Assembly (NCBI RefSeq): GCF_026283925.1
Contig: NZ_JAPDPF010000001.1
Coordinates: 682,001 to 746,000, forward strand
From: Dyella halodurans
GTDB taxonomy: Bacteria; Pseudomonadota; Gammaproteobacteria; Xanthomonadales; Rhodanobacteraceae
DNA: 64,000 nt
Direction of reading: 5' to 3'
Each line of letters starts with the position of its first letter. The stretch's first letter is position 1. The position numbers were made by a program, and so were the translations under genes. The notes beneath the pieces are model-generated. The model ran no database searches and was not told where the DNA came from. It saw only the letters and a program-made list of their open reading frames with translations. Shown here piece by piece: positions 1 through 9,109 of this stretch.

Positions 1-1516
1 GGAAGAAGCTGAGCGGAAACTCCATCGGCTTGAGATCGCCGACATTGACGATCCACAGGGTGCGGGCGCCGCGCGCATAGGCCAGGTCCATCTGTTGCCA
101 GACCTTTTCGATCTGGTTGGTATTGATCCACTTGTAGTTGCGCGGACCGCCGACGTAGTCGAAGTGGTAATAGACGCCGTAGCCGCCCTTGCGTTCGCTG
201 TTCGCGGCAGGCAGTCGCCGGATCTGTCCCCAGTTGTCGTCCGCGAACAAGAGCGTGACATCGTCCGGGACCTTCATGCCGTGGTCGTAGTAGTCCAGCA
301 CTTCCTTGTAGAGGGCCCAGGCTTGCGGTGTCTGCTCCGCAGGCTTGCCGGTGACGTCGGCGATGATCTTGCGCTGGTCCGCCACGATGGTCTGCAGCAA
401 CTGGGTGGCAGTGCCCTCGGTCATCGGCTCGTCGCCGTCACCGCGCATGCCGACGGTCACCACACTTTCGTAACCCTGGCCGTCACCCTTGGACATCATC
501 CGTTCGATGCCGCCGCGCCAGAACTTGCGCAGGTTCGCGCCATTCGTCGCATAGTTCCAGGCGCCGCCGGTGACGCCCTGGTCGGTGTGGCGGTGCCATT
601 CGTCCTGCGCGCGCATCATGGCCTCGTGATGCGAGGTGCCCATCACGATGCCCATGGCGTCAGCCAGCACCATGTTCTGCGGGTCGTCGTCATTGAACGC
701 CTTGGGCGCCCACATCGCCGGCCACAGGAAGTTGCCCTTCAAGCGCAGCTCGAGCTCGAAGACGTGCGCATACATCTGATGGTTGATGCCGCCAAAATGC
801 TTCTTCGCCCAGCCGGTGAAGCTCGGGTCCTCGTCGTTGATGAAGAAGCCGCGATATTTCACCCTGGGCTGGTCGCGGCGCGATCCGGTGGTGATGAAGA
901 CGTCGGCCTGCAGCCGCACCGGCACGTCGGCGAACCAGTACCAGGGCGAGACGCCGATCTTTTCCGAGATGTCATAGGCGCCGTAGACGGCGCCGCGTCG
1001 ATCGGCGCCCACGATCACCAGTGCCCGCGCCACGTGGGGGTAGGGATGGTCGACGACGATCTGGCGAAACGCCTCCCACTGTCCGGCGAGGTCGTTCGCC
1101 TCGATTTTCCCCGCCCGGACCAGTCCGTCGATGACCGGGCTGTGGCCGAGCACGCCGATGATGACGAGGTCGCCGTCGGCGGCCTGTACTTGCTGAAGGC
1201 GGCGCGGAGCCTGTCCGCTCACCCGTTGCAGATCGCCGGCGAAGCTGTCCGCCACGTGTTGCACCGCGGGGTCGGCCGAGGCATCGATCAGTATCGTCGC
1301 CGGCCGCCCTTGGCGGATCAGCGCAAAGCTGCCTTGTCCGTCATGCGCACAGACGGACACCGGCGCCGTGCAAGCTTGAGCCACGGGGGTGCAGGCGATT
1401 CCAGCGAGCAGCGCCAGCATGCCCAGGGGCCGCACGCGCCCGATCCCCAGGCGGGGAGCCGGCTGTCGAGCTAGGCGGATCACGATCCTGGCAATGGCCG
1501 GCCAGTGCATTCGCAT
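1..1516 (-). CDS. GH115 family xylan alpha-glucuronidase, 3' end beyond window
   Basis: About 505 codons are visible, reading leftwards off the edge, so the C-terminus is missing. The N-terminus (MRMHWPAIARIV...) has a hydrophobic stretch ending in a likely signal-peptidase site near VAQA, so it is probably exported. The body matches glycoside hydrolase family 115: an N-terminal Rossmann-like domain (LVIIGVLGHSPVIDGL), then YRGFFINDEDP, LKGNFLWPAMW, MGTSHHEAMMRA, LLFADDNWGQIRRLP and LWIVNVGDLKPMEFPLSFF. Family members remove glucuronic acid or its 4-O-methyl form from xylan side chains. The ATG at 1516 is chosen because it precedes the signal peptide; no strong ribosome site is seen. Family assignment is firm, exact substrate is inferred. 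Confidence 0.88.
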   Translation of the reverse strand, partial: MRMHWPAIARIVIRLARQPAPRLGIGRVRPLGMLALLAGIACTPVAQACTAPVSVCAHDGQGSFALIRQGRPATILIDASADPAVQHVADSFAGDLQRVSGQAPRRLQQVQAADGDLVIIGVLGHSPVIDGLVRAGKIEANDLAGQWEAFRQIVVDHPYPHVARALVIVGADRRGAVYGAYDISEKIGVSPWYWFADVPVRLQADVFITTGSRRDQPRVKYRGFFINDEDPSFTGWAKKHFGGINHQMYAHVFELELRLKGNFLWPAMWAPKAFNDDDPQNMVLADAMGIVMGTSHHEAMMRAQDEWHRHTDQGVTGGAWNYATNGANLRKFWRGGIERMMSKGDGQGYESVVTVGMRGDGDEPMTEGTATQLLQTIVADQRKIIADVTGKPAEQTPQAWALYKEVLDYYDHGMKVPDDVTLLFADDNWGQIRRLPAANSERKGGYGVYYHFDYVGGPRNYKWINTNQIEKVWQQMDLAYARGARTLWIVNVGDLKPMEFPLSFF

Positions 1517-1673
1517 GTCTTTCCCTGCTTGAAGGTAGCGCTAACATTACTTATTAGCAGGTCATGCCCGCGTGCGACAAGCGTGCATGGGGTGCTTTGT
1601 CCGGTTTGCGATTTGGCGCCATGGCCGGAAGTTCGCGCTGCGGGCCATGGCGTGGATCGCCGGCCGCCACGCG

Positions 1674-2093
1674 CTATAGCGTAGCGGCGAGATGATCCAG
1701 GATGCCGCTCCAGCCTTCCCTGGTGCGATCGGCCCATTCGGGCAGCACGCCGGCGTGGGTGAGCGTGAGCAGGCAAGCGGTGCCAGCGGGCTCCAGCTCG
1801 ATCGTCAGCTGCGTGTAGAGGCTGGAATAGGCCGGCACGGCGAAGGTGAACACCAATCGGCGGGGACGATCGATCTCGAGGTATTCGCCAACATGCTCGA
1901 CATCCTCGCCGCCACGGCGATCGACGAAGAGGAAGCGACCACCCACGCGCGCATCGATCTCCACTTTCACCATGGTTCCGCCCGGCGTGCTGAACAGCCA
2001 GCGCCCCGCGGTGGCGGGGTCGAGCCAGGCATCGAAGACGCGTTCGGCCTGGGTGTCGAAACGTCGCGTGACGCTAAGTGTCGTCATGGTCAT
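1674..2093 (-). CDS. SRPBCC/AHSA1-fold protein
   Basis: A 139-residue protein of the Activator of Hsp90 ATPase homologue 1-like (AHSA1, START-like) family. The family start is seen as TLSVTRRFDTQAERVFDAWLDPATAGRWLF, followed by GGRFLFVDRRGGEDVEHVGEYLEI and a C-terminal TREGWSGILDHLAATL helix. These proteins form a hydrophobic cavity; many are paired with an ArsR-type repressor, but none lies next to this one. A second in-frame ATG six bases downstream (2087) is an equally good start. Role unknown; probably cytoplasmic, as there is no signal peptide. Confidence 0.82.
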   Translation of the reverse strand: MTMTTLSVTRRFDTQAERVFDAWLDPATAGRWLFSTPGGTMVKVEIDARVGGRFLFVDRRGGEDVEHVGEYLEIDRPRRLVFTFAVPAYSSLYTQLTIELEPAGTACLLTLTHAGVLPEWADRTREGWSGILDHLAATL

Positions 2094-2335
2094 GGCGGTC
2101 TACCTAAAGGGCGGGGCTTACGCTTGGTGCAATCCCCGGCAACGATCACAGGGTCGAATGCATCGAGTCTTGCTTCCACGATGGCGTGTAGCAGGGTGGC
2201 CGACGGCCGGCAGCCACTACACCTGCTCGCAGTGTACACACGGGGTGTTCGCCGCCTCACGTTCCGCCATGCTGGCGGCACTCGCGGGGAGGTTTGCCGG
2301 CTGGTTAGAATTTCCGGATTCTCAAGGAACTGGCC

Positions 2336-2521
2336 ATGCATACCACGCCGCCCACCGACCAGCCGTTGCCCGACGGTGATGACACCGACATCACCGTGCC
2401 GCCGACCATCCAGCGGCATCCGCCCGGCCATGGCTTGTTGGACGCACTCGATGTCGCCGGTCACGACGAAGTGCAACACGAGGCGGCACTGCGCGATTCG
2501 GCCTTGCGACCGCCGCGCTAA
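2336..2521 (+). CDS. Small hypothetical protein (61 aa)
   Basis: A short polar protein (starts MHTTPPTDQPLPDGDDTDIT, ends LRDSALRPPR) with no signal peptide, membrane segment or motif I recognise. It is called because the ATG has a good AAGGA ribosome site seven bases upstream, the frame fills most of the space before the convergent carboxylase gene, and the composition is not that of an antisense shadow. It ends 23 bases before the stop of the carboxylase gene. Function unknown. Confidence 0.5.
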   Translation: MHTTPPTDQPLPDGDDTDITVPPTIQRHPPGHGLLDALDVAGHDEVQHEAALRDSALRPPR

Positions 2522-2544
2522 GCGGCGACGCAAGCCCTCCCTGC

Positions 2545-4152
2545 TTACATGCGGAACACGCCGTAACGCTGAGCCTCGATCGGCGCGTTGAGCGAGGCAG
2601 AGATGGCCAGGCCGAGTACGCGGCGCGTATCGGCGGGATCGATGATGCCGTCGTCCCACAGGCGGGCACTGGCGTAGTAGGGATGACCCTGGCGTTCGTA
2701 CTGGTCGCGGATCGGGGCCTTGAAGGCCTCCTCTTCCTCGGCGCTCCAGCTTTTACCCGCCGCCTCGATGCCGTCGCGGCGCACCGTGGCCAGCACGGAG
2801 GCTGCCTGCTCGCCGCCCATCACGCTGATGCGTGCGTTCGGCCACATCCACAGGAAGCGGGCGCCGTAGGCGCGGCCGCACATGGCGTAGTTGCCTGCGC
2901 CGAAGCTGCCGCCAATCACCACGGTGAACTTCGGTACATGGGAGCAGGCCACGGCCGTGACCATCTTCGCCCCGTCCTTGGCGATGCCGGCGTTCTCGTA
3001 CTTCTTGCCGACCATGAAACCCGTGATGTTCTGCAGGAACACCAGCGGTACGTTGCGCTGGTTGCACAACTCGATGAAGTGGGCGCCCTTCAGCGCCGAC
3101 TCCGAGAACAGGATGCCATTGTTGGCGATGATGCCGACGGGGTAGCCATGGATATGCGCGAAGCCGCACACCAGGGTCTTGCCATAGCGTGCCTTGAACT
3201 CGTGAAACTCGGAGCCGTCGACGATGCGCGCGATCACTTCGCGGATATCGAACGGGCGGCGCGTGTCCTGGGGAATCACGCCATAGAGCTCCTCCGCGGC
3301 ATAGCGTGGCTCCGCCGGCGCGCGCAGCGCCAGCGGCATGGGCTTCTTGCGGTTCAGGCTGGCGACGATATCGCGGGCGATCGACAGCGCATGTGCGTCG
3401 TTCTCCGCGTAGTGGTCGGCCACGCCGGAGACGGACGTATGGACGTCTGCGCCGCCGAGCGCCTCGGCATCCACCACTTCGCCCGTGGCGGCCTTCACCA
3501 GCGGCGGGCCACCGAGAAAGATGGTGCCCTGGTCGCGCACGATGATCGTTTCGTCGCTCATGGCCGGCACATAGGCGCCACCGGCCGTGCACGAGCCCAT
3601 CACCACCGCGATCTGCGGGATGCCCAGTCCGGACATGCGCGCCTGGTTGAAGAAGATGCGGCCGAAGTGTTCCTTGTCGGGAAACACCTCGTCCTGCAGC
3701 GGCAGGAAGGCGCCGCCGGAATCCACCAGGTAGATGCAGGGCAGGCGGTTCTCCAGCGCGACTTCTTGCGCGCGCAGGTGTTTCTTTACGGTGATGGGGA
3801 AGTAGGTGCCACCTTTCACCGTGGCGTCGTTCGCGACCACCACGACTTCGAGGCCGTTGACCCGGCCGACGCCGGTGATGATGCCTGCGGCAGGCGCCGC
3901 GTCGTCATACATGCCGTGGGCCGCCAGTGGCGACAGTTCCAGGAAGGGCGAACCCGGGTCGAGCAGGGCGCGGATGCGCTCGCGTGGCAGCAGCTTGCCG
4001 CGGGCCGTGTGCTTTTCGCGGGCCTTGGTTCCGCCGCCTTCGGCGCTACGCGTCAGCTCGCGCTGCAGGTCGTCCACCAGGGCGCTCAGTTGTGCGCTGC
4101 TGGCCTGGAATTCGGATGACCGCGGGTCGATCTGCGAGACGATGACGCTCAT
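2545..4152 (-). CDS. mccB: Methylcrotonyl-CoA carboxylase beta (carboxyltransferase) subunit
   Basis: A 535-residue protein matching the carboxyltransferase subunit of 3-methylcrotonyl-CoA carboxylase (also LiuB), which moves carboxyl from carboxybiotin to methylcrotonyl-CoA in leucine breakdown. Visible signatures are [22 protein letters not shown], the oxyanion-forming [48 protein letters not shown] and, in the second half, [28 protein letters not shown] and [16 protein letters not shown]. Length and ends fit the family. The biotin-carrying alpha subunit is not in this window, but acetyl-CoA acetyltransferase and isovaleryl-CoA dehydrogenase lie on the same strand within 6 kb. Acetyl- or propionyl-CoA carboxylase beta is less likely given the GGAFLPLQ and NITGFMVG forms. 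Confidence 0.93.
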   Translation of the reverse strand: MSVIVSQIDPRSSEFQASSAQLSALVDDLQRELTRSAEGGGTKAREKHTARGKLLPRERIRALLDPGSPFLELSPLAAHGMYDDAAPAAGIITGVGRVNGLEVVVVANDATVKGGTYFPITVKKHLRAQEVALENRLPCIYLVDSGGAFLPLQDEVFPDKEHFGRIFFNQARMSGLGIPQIAVVMGSCTAGGAYVPAMSDETIIVRDQGTIFLGGPPLVKAATGEVVDAEALGGADVHTSVSGVADHYAENDAHALSIARDIVASLNRKKPMPLALRAPAEPRYAAEELYGVIPQDTRRPFDIREVIARIVDGSEFHEFKARYGKTLVCGFAHIHGYPVGIIANNGILFSESALKGAHFIELCNQRNVPLVFLQNITGFMVGKKYENAGIAKDGAKMVTAVACSHVPKFTVVIGGSFGAGNYAMCGRAYGARFLWMWPNARISVMGGEQAASVLATVRRDGIEAAGKSWSAEEEEAFKAPIRDQYERQGHPYYASARLWDDGIIDPADTRRVLGLAISASLNAPIEAQRYGVFRM

Positions 4153-4237
4153 GGGCTAGGACTGCCTTCGGGTTGAACCCCCGATGATAACGGCCCGGGC
4201 TCGGCAGCTGTACCCGTGACCCACACTAGCCAGGGGC

Positions 4238-4271
4238 AAAAAAAAACCGGCCGCACAAGGCGGCCGGTTTT
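4238..4271 (-). terminator. Rho-independent terminator of the Ala-rich lipoprotein gene
   Basis: A 12-bp perfect stem (4243-4254 with 4260-4271, AAAACCGGCCGC type) with a 5-base loop is followed, on the minus strand, by a run of nine T. It lies 18 bases after the stop of the lipoprotein gene. Confidence 0.9.
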
Positions 4272-4289
4272 CGGAAGAACATGTAAAGC

Positions 4290-4574
4290 TTAGTGACCAG
4301 CGGTCGAAGCAGCGGCCGGAGCAGCAGCGGTCGAAGCCGGAGCAGCAGCGGTCGAAGCCGGAGCGGCGGCCGGAGCAGCAGCGGTCGAAGCCGGAGCAGC
4401 AGCCGGAGCAGCCTGCTCGGTCGGAGCAGCAGCAGCCTTCTGAGCCTGGTCAGCAGCCTGCTGAGCCTGGTCAGCCGACTTCTGAGCGTCCTGCGCGGAA
4501 TCCTGCGCGCCGTTGCTGCAAGCCGCCAGCAGCGCGACGAGCGCGGAGGCGAGTAGGGTACGCGTGAACTTCAT
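4290..4574 (-). CDS. Small Ala/Pro-rich lipoprotein
   Basis: A 94-residue protein with a typical lipoprotein signal (MKFTRTLLASALVALLAAC; Cys19 after LLAA). The mature part has a short QSAQDAQKSADQAQQAADQAQ heptad-like helix (about residues 23-48), then an Ala-Pro-Ser-Thr-rich tail made of APASTAA units. The helix resembles Lpp-like or alanine-zipper lipoproteins, so anchoring to the outer membrane is a reasonable guess. The start has a GGAG ribosome site (AAAGGAGATTCACC before ATG). The gene stands alone between the carboxylase and thiolase genes with its own strong terminator. Function unknown. Confidence 0.82.
   Translation of the reverse strand: MKFTRTLLASALVALLAACSNGAQDSAQDAQKSADQAQQAADQAQKAAAAPTEQAAPAAAPASTAAAPAAAPASTAAAPASTAAAPAAASTAGH
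4300..4412 (-). repeat. Tandem repeats coding the APASTAA tail
   Basis: Near-identical units of about 21-24 bases (core GCAGCGGTCGAAGCCGGAGC on the plus strand) repeat with small deletions. They encode the low-complexity tail of the lipoprotein. Copy number here is likely to vary between strains by slippage. Confidence 0.8.
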
Positions 4575-4731
4575 GGTGAATCTCCTTTGCCGTGGAATGC
4601 CGTTTGGCGGGCGTATTAATAACGCTTTCGTGGAAAATGCGCCACAACTTTAGGTAAAGCACCCAAAAAACGGTTAACCGCCTTTCAGCGGCGGCCGTTT
4701 GTACGGCCGCCCCTGGGTCGGGTCAGTCGGG

Positions 4732-5916
4732 TCAGTCGATGCATTCGATGGCGATGGCGGTGGCTTCGCCGCCGCCAATGCACAGCGAGGCAACGCCGCG
4801 CTTGAGGCCGCGCGTCTTCAGCGCGTTGAGCAGGGTGACCACCAGGCGGGCGCCGCTGGCGCCGATCGGGTGGCCAAGCGCACAGGCGCCGCCGTTGACG
4901 TTGAGCTTGTCGTGCGGGATGTCGAGCTCGCGCATGGCCGCCATGGCGACCACGGCAAAGGCCTCGTTAACCTCGAACAGGTCGACGTCGCTGACCTTCC
5001 AGCCGGCCTTCTCCAGCACCTTGTGGATCGCCGTCACCGGCGCGGTGGTGAACCACTCCGGCTCCTGGGAATGGGTCGTGTGCGCGACGATGCGTGCCAG
5101 CGGCTGCAGGCCACGGGCCTTGGCATTCTCGGCCGTCAGCAGCACCACGGCGGCGGCGCCGTCGGAGATGCTCGAGGAGCTGGCAGCGGTGATCGTGCCG
5201 TTTTCCTTGCGGAATGCCGGCTTCAGCGTGGGGATCTTGCTGACATCGGAGCGGCCGGGCTGCTCGTCGATGTCGACCTTCACTTCGCCTTTGCGGCTGG
5301 CGACGGTGACCGGCGCGATCTCGCCGGCGAAGGCCCCCGCCTGCTGCGCGGCCTTGGCGCGTTCCACCGAGGTCGTCGAGAAGGCGTCCTGTTCCTCGCG
5401 GGTGAAGTGGTACTTGTCGGCACACACTTCGCCGAACACGCCCATGGCCTTGCCGTCGTACGGATTGGTCAGGCCGTCCCAGGCCATATGGTCGACCAGC
5501 TGGCCGTCGCCGTAGCGGATGCCGGTGCGCGCGTTGACCATGTGCGGCGCATTGGTCATCGATTCCATGCCGCCGGCGACGACGATGGCGGCCGAGCCGG
5601 CCTTGATCAGGTCATGACCCAGCATGATTGCCTTCATGCCCGAACCGCAGACCTTGTTGACGGTCGTGCAACCCACGCCGACCGGCAGGCCGGCACCCAG
5701 TGACGCCTGGCGCGCCGGAGCCTGACCGAGGTTGGCGGGCAGCACGCAGCCCATGATGACTTCGCTGACATCCGCGGCCGCGACGCCTGACTGCTCCAGC
5801 GCTGCGCGAATAGCCGTTGCCCCCAACGTAGGGGTAGGCACGCCGGTGAACTGGCCGAGGAAAGAGCCAATGGCTGTGCGCTTGGCACCGGCGATGACAA
5901 CACTGACGTCCGACAT
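4732..5916 (-). CDS. atoB: Acetyl-CoA C-acetyltransferase (thiolase)
   Basis: A 394-residue thiolase. The start chosen is ATG at 5916 (MSDVSVVIAGAKRTAIGSFL), with GGAG upstream; a longer open frame to 6102 is out of register with the family. The acyl-accepting Cys90 lies in VNKVCGSGMKA, the His in NVNGGACALGHPIGASGAR and the second catalytic Cys in SLCIGGGEATAIAIE. It interconverts two acetyl-CoA and acetoacetyl-CoA, finishing leucine or ketone-body catabolism or feeding polyhydroxybutyrate synthesis. The Leu-pathway genes nearby favour the first. Substrate breadth (short-chain versus broader 3-ketoacyl-CoA) cannot be read from the sequence. Confidence 0.92.
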   Translation of the reverse strand: MSDVSVVIAGAKRTAIGSFLGQFTGVPTPTLGATAIRAALEQSGVAAADVSEVIMGCVLPANLGQAPARQASLGAGLPVGVGCTTVNKVCGSGMKAIMLGHDLIKAGSAAIVVAGGMESMTNAPHMVNARTGIRYGDGQLVDHMAWDGLTNPYDGKAMGVFGEVCADKYHFTREEQDAFSTTSVERAKAAQQAGAFAGEIAPVTVASRKGEVKVDIDEQPGRSDVSKIPTLKPAFRKENGTITAASSSSISDGAAAVVLLTAENAKARGLQPLARIVAHTTHSQEPEWFTTAPVTAIHKVLEKAGWKVSDVDLFEVNEAFAVVAMAAMRELDIPHDKLNVNGGACALGHPIGASGARLVVTLLNALKTRGLKRGVASLCIGGGEATAIAIECID

Positions 5917-6149
5917 GGGGATCTCCGCAAGTACTTGATGGGGCAGGGGTGCCCGGTAAATAGCCTGCGGATTATCGCAGTCCCCAGCCAAGCGGGGCAA
6001 ACCACGCTTACTTGCGATAGCGGCGCGGCCTGACCGACATTTAGTTGCGTTTCCGTTGTGCCAATATGTCCTTCGTGGCGCGTAAGGCACGTGCGGGGGC
6101 ACGCTCTTACGGGATCGCAGAGACGCATGGCAGGCTGATGGGGGTTGCT

Positions 6150-8954
6150 ATGACGACGACTAAGCTGGGTTTGCGGCCGCGCCGCATGGCCGTGCTGGTG
6201 GCGATGGCCCTTGGGCTGGGTGCCTGTGGTGGAGGTGGCGGCAACAGTCCGGTGAAGATGGTGTCGACACCACCGTCGACGCCACCGTCTACCGCGATAC
6301 AGCCGCCCGTCGATGCCCAGCTAGGCCTTACCAACACCTATGCCGCGCACGCCGCGGGCTACACCGGCACCGGTGTGACCATCGGCATCGTCGACACCGG
6401 CGTCATGGCGACCCACCCGGCCCTGGCTGGACGCGTGGTGAAGGAGCTGATCTATGTCGATCCGAACACCAATAACGTCAATGTCAATGACGTCAACGGC
6501 CACGGCACTTTCGTAGCGCAGATCGCCGCCGGTGCGGCGTTCGCGCAGTTCCCGGGCGGCATCGCGCCGGGCGCCGATATTGTCTCGGCACGCATCATTG
6601 ACGACAACGCGCCCGATGATAACGGCTCGACCACGCCGCCCCCGGCGAGTTCGTCGGATGCCATTCCACTGGGCCAGGTCAGCGCCGACCTGATCGCCAA
6701 TGGCGTGAAGGTGATGAACAACTCGTGGGGTGGCGTCAGCTGGAGCTCTACCGACACGGCGACCACGCAAAGCTTCCACGATGCCTACAACACTTTCATC
6801 AATTCATGGGGTGGGCTGGTGGTGTTTGCCGCCGGTAATGATGCGCAAGCCAATCCCAGTACCATCGCGTCGTTGCCCAGCCTGGCTCCAGACCTGGAGA
6901 AGGGCTGGCTGGCCGTCGTCGCGTTGGACAGCAACACTCCCACGCAGTTGGCCAGCTATTCCAACAAGTGCGGTATCGCGATGAACTACTGTCTGGCGGC
7001 GCCAGGCAATGTCATCGTCACCGGCAAGAACGACACCGCTACGAGCGTCTCCTACTGGATTGCCGAAGGCACTTCGCTGTCGGCGCCGCAGGTTTCGGGC
7101 GCCGCTGCGCTTGTTTGGCAGGCCTACCCGTATTTCAGCAACGACCTGGTGCGACAAACCCTGCTAGGCACCGCCGACCCGCTGGGTGGCTCACAGCCCA
7201 ACACGACCTTCGGTTATGGCGGACTGGACGTTGGCAAGGCCGTGAATGGGCCGGAACAGTTCAACTGGGGCGACGTCACGGTCAGCTTCAGCGGCAACTC
7301 CAGCTGGAACAACCCCATCTCGGGCGCCGGCGGGCTGATCAAGCAGGGCACCGGAACGCTGACCCTGACCCAGCCCTCGACCTTTACCGGACTGACCCAG
7401 GTACAGGGCGGCATGTTGGTGGCCAACTCGCTGGCAGCCAACGTCAGCATCGGGGCACAAGGCGTGCTGAGCACGACACCGACGATTGGCGGTTCGGTGA
7501 CCAATGCCGGTGTGCTGGCGGTGACCACCAGCGACACCATGGTGGGAGGCAACTACACCCAGCAGGGTGCAGGTCGGCTCGCCGTGGCGCTGGGATCCGC
7601 CCTGCGCGTCACCGGCACGGCGACGCTTTCCGGTGGTGACCTGTTTGTCCTCGGCATCAAACAGGGTTATTCCGCCAACCTGCATACCGACGTGTTGACG
7701 GCTGCCGGTGGCCTCAACGGCACGTTCTCGGCGCTGAACGAGGCCTCGGGTGTACTGCTCACGGCCACGCTCAACTACAGCGCCACCGATGCCTGGTTGA
7801 ACGTAAGTCAGGTGCAGGCCAGCGCAGTGCAGGGCATGGCTTATACGCCGGCCTCGTTCGGTGCGGCCCAGCGGGTAGACGGCGCCTTCACCCAGATCAA
7901 CACGCAGGTGGGGCAGGGCAGCGCGACCGGCGGCGGGGCGATACCGACAAGCTTCATCAATGGCGCCGCGAGCCTGCAGCAGACGGCGACGACCAGCGCA
8001 CTGCAGCAATCGCTGTCGAGTCTTTCCGGCCAGTTGCACGCGGCCAGTGCGGCGATGACGTTCGATGCCATCGATGCCGGCACGCATGCGCTGTCCAACC
8101 GTTTCGACCAGCTCGCCTATGCCACCTCGGTGGGCGGTTGGGCACAATCGTTGAATGACTACGGCAGCATGAGCCGCAGCGGGTACGGCAACGTGGGCTA
8201 TGACCTGAATGGCTGGATGGTGGGACAGGATCGCCACTTCGGCAGCAATGGCGTGTTTGGTTTTGCGGTCAGCCAGAGCCAGGATCTCGGCAGGCTCGAC
8301 GAATTTGCCGACCAGGGGCAGAGCCGCGCCGTCGAAGGCATGCTCTATGGCGGCATCGCCCAAAACCAGTGGTACGCGATGGGACGCCTGGGCGTGGGCA
8401 GTTACCGCGAAGACATGCGTCGACACGTGGAACTGGGCAGCGATGTGGAGAGCGTGGCCAGCGACAGTAACGGTCGTTACAGCATCGCTTACGGCGAAAG
8501 CGGCTATCGCCTGTCGCTGGGTGGCGTCCACGTTACGCCGTACGTCAATCTGCAGTACGCGGATATCGAAACCGACGGCTTCAATGAGGTCGGTGGCGAT
8601 GGCTTCGGCCTCAAGGCCAATGCGCAAACCGTACAGCGCTGGCAAGCCGGCGCCGGCCTGCGTGCCGGCGACGACTGGTCACTGGCCGGTGGCGGTCACC
8701 TGAGCCTGCAGGCGCACATGCTGTGGCAGCGTGCCTTCAGCATGCGTGGCGACGTGCTCGATGCGAGTTTCTCCGTGCTCAACCAATGGGCACCCGTGGG
8801 CGGCATCGGTTTGTCGCGCTATGGCGGCGATGCCGGATTGAGCCTGAATTGGGCCATGTCGGCGCGCTCCGCGCTGTCGTTCGGCATCGACCAGTACGTG
8901 GCCCAGCATGATCGCGGCAAGATGAGCACGCTGAACTATCGCCTGAATTTCTGA
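6150..8954 (+). CDS. Subtilisin-family autotransporter protease
   Basis: A 934-residue S8 serine protease joined to an autotransporter barrel. The signal is a lipobox (MAVLVAMALGLGAC, Cys26), unusual but known among autotransporters. The catalytic triad is visible: Asp82 (IGIVDTGV), His118 (NGHGTFVAQIAAG), Ser309 (EGTSLSAPQVSG), with the oxyanion Asn230 in FAAGND. After the protease domain (about 55-390) come passenger-associated repeats (GAGGLIKQGTGTLTLTQPST, about 395-430), then a beta-barrel from about 650 ending in the terminal Phe of LNYRLNF. The start is placed at 6150 (GGGGG six bases upstream); ATG 6138 or 6045 is possible. Expected at the cell surface, with passenger possibly released. 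It is convergent with isovaleryl-CoA dehydrogenase and divergent from the thiolase gene. Confidence 0.92.
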   Translation: MTTTKLGLRPRRMAVLVAMALGLGACGGGGGNSPVKMVSTPPSTPPSTAIQPPVDAQLGLTNTYAAHAAGYTGTGVTIGIVDTGVMATHPALAGRVVKELIYVDPNTNNVNVNDVNGHGTFVAQIAAGAAFAQFPGGIAPGADIVSARIIDDNAPDDNGSTTPPPASSSDAIPLGQVSADLIANGVKVMNNSWGGVSWSSTDTATTQSFHDAYNTFINSWGGLVVFAAGNDAQANPSTIASLPSLAPDLEKGWLAVVALDSNTPTQLASYSNKCGIAMNYCLAAPGNVIVTGKNDTATSVSYWIAEGTSLSAPQVSGAAALVWQAYPYFSNDLVRQTLLGTADPLGGSQPNTTFGYGGLDVGKAVNGPEQFNWGDVTVSFSGNSSWNNPISGAGGLIKQGTGTLTLTQPSTFTGLTQVQGGMLVANSLAANVSIGAQGVLSTTPTIGGSVTNAGVLAVTTSDTMVGGNYTQQGAGRLAVALGSALRVTGTATLSGGDLFVLGIKQGYSANLHTDVLTAAGGLNGTFSALNEASGVLLTATLNYSATDAWLNVSQVQASAVQGMAYTPASFGAAQRVDGAFTQINTQVGQGSATGGGAIPTSFINGAASLQQTATTSALQQSLSSLSGQLHAASAAMTFDAIDAGTHALSNRFDQLAYATSVGGWAQSLNDYGSMSRSGYGNVGYDLNGWMVGQDRHFGSNGVFGFAVSQSQDLGRLDEFADQGQSRAVEGMLYGGIAQNQWYAMGRLGVGSYREDMRRHVELGSDVESVASDSNGRYSIAYGESGYRLSLGGVHVTPYVNLQYADIETDGFNEVGGDGFGLKANAQTVQRWQAGAGLRAGDDWSLAGGGHLSLQAHMLWQRAFSMRGDVLDASFSVLNQWAPVGGIGLSRYGGDAGLSLNWAMSARSALSFGIDQYVAQHDRGKMSTLNYRLNF

Positions 8955-8968
8955 GGTGCGCGACGTTT

Positions 8969-9098
8969 CCCTCTCCCCTTTGGGGAGAGGGTAGGGTGAG
9001 GGGGCAATCTAGCGATCACGCTCAAACAGGCAGGCTTGTAGAAGCCTTACCGCGAGCACCCACCCCTCACCTCAGTCCTCTCCCCGGAGGGGAGAGGA
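8969..9098. repeat. Inverted REP-like pair (CTCTCCCC...GGGGAGAGG)
   Basis: Two copies of a roughly 35-base element in opposite orientation (8969-9004 and 9063-9098). Each contains its own hairpin CTCTCCCC-GGGGAGAG, plus a shared GTGAGGGG flank. They occupy the convergent gap between the autotransporter and isovaleryl-CoA dehydrogenase genes and could end transcription from both sides. This layout is typical of intergenic REP/BIME elements. Confidence 0.8.
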
Positions 9099-9109
9099 GG
9101 AAGGTGGCG

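Noticed and set aside
95-1474. A 459-codon plus-strand frame at the left edge
   Set aside because: Antisense of the GH115 gene, which gives full-length family similarity on the minus strand.
2683-4119. A 478-codon plus-strand frame over the carboxylase gene
   Set aside because: Antisense shadow of mccB; no ribosome site or motif.
4300-4412. Short direct repeats that might look like a CRISPR array
   Set aside because: They are contiguous coding repeats of 21-24 bases without unique spacers, inside a lipoprotein gene.
5917-6102. A 62-residue N-terminal extension of the thiolase
   Set aside because: Family proteins begin at MSDVSVVIAGAKRT; the extension has no similarity and ATG 5916 has its own ribosome site.
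7191-8645. A 484-codon minus frame inside the autotransporter
   Set aside because: Shadow of the passenger/barrel coding region.
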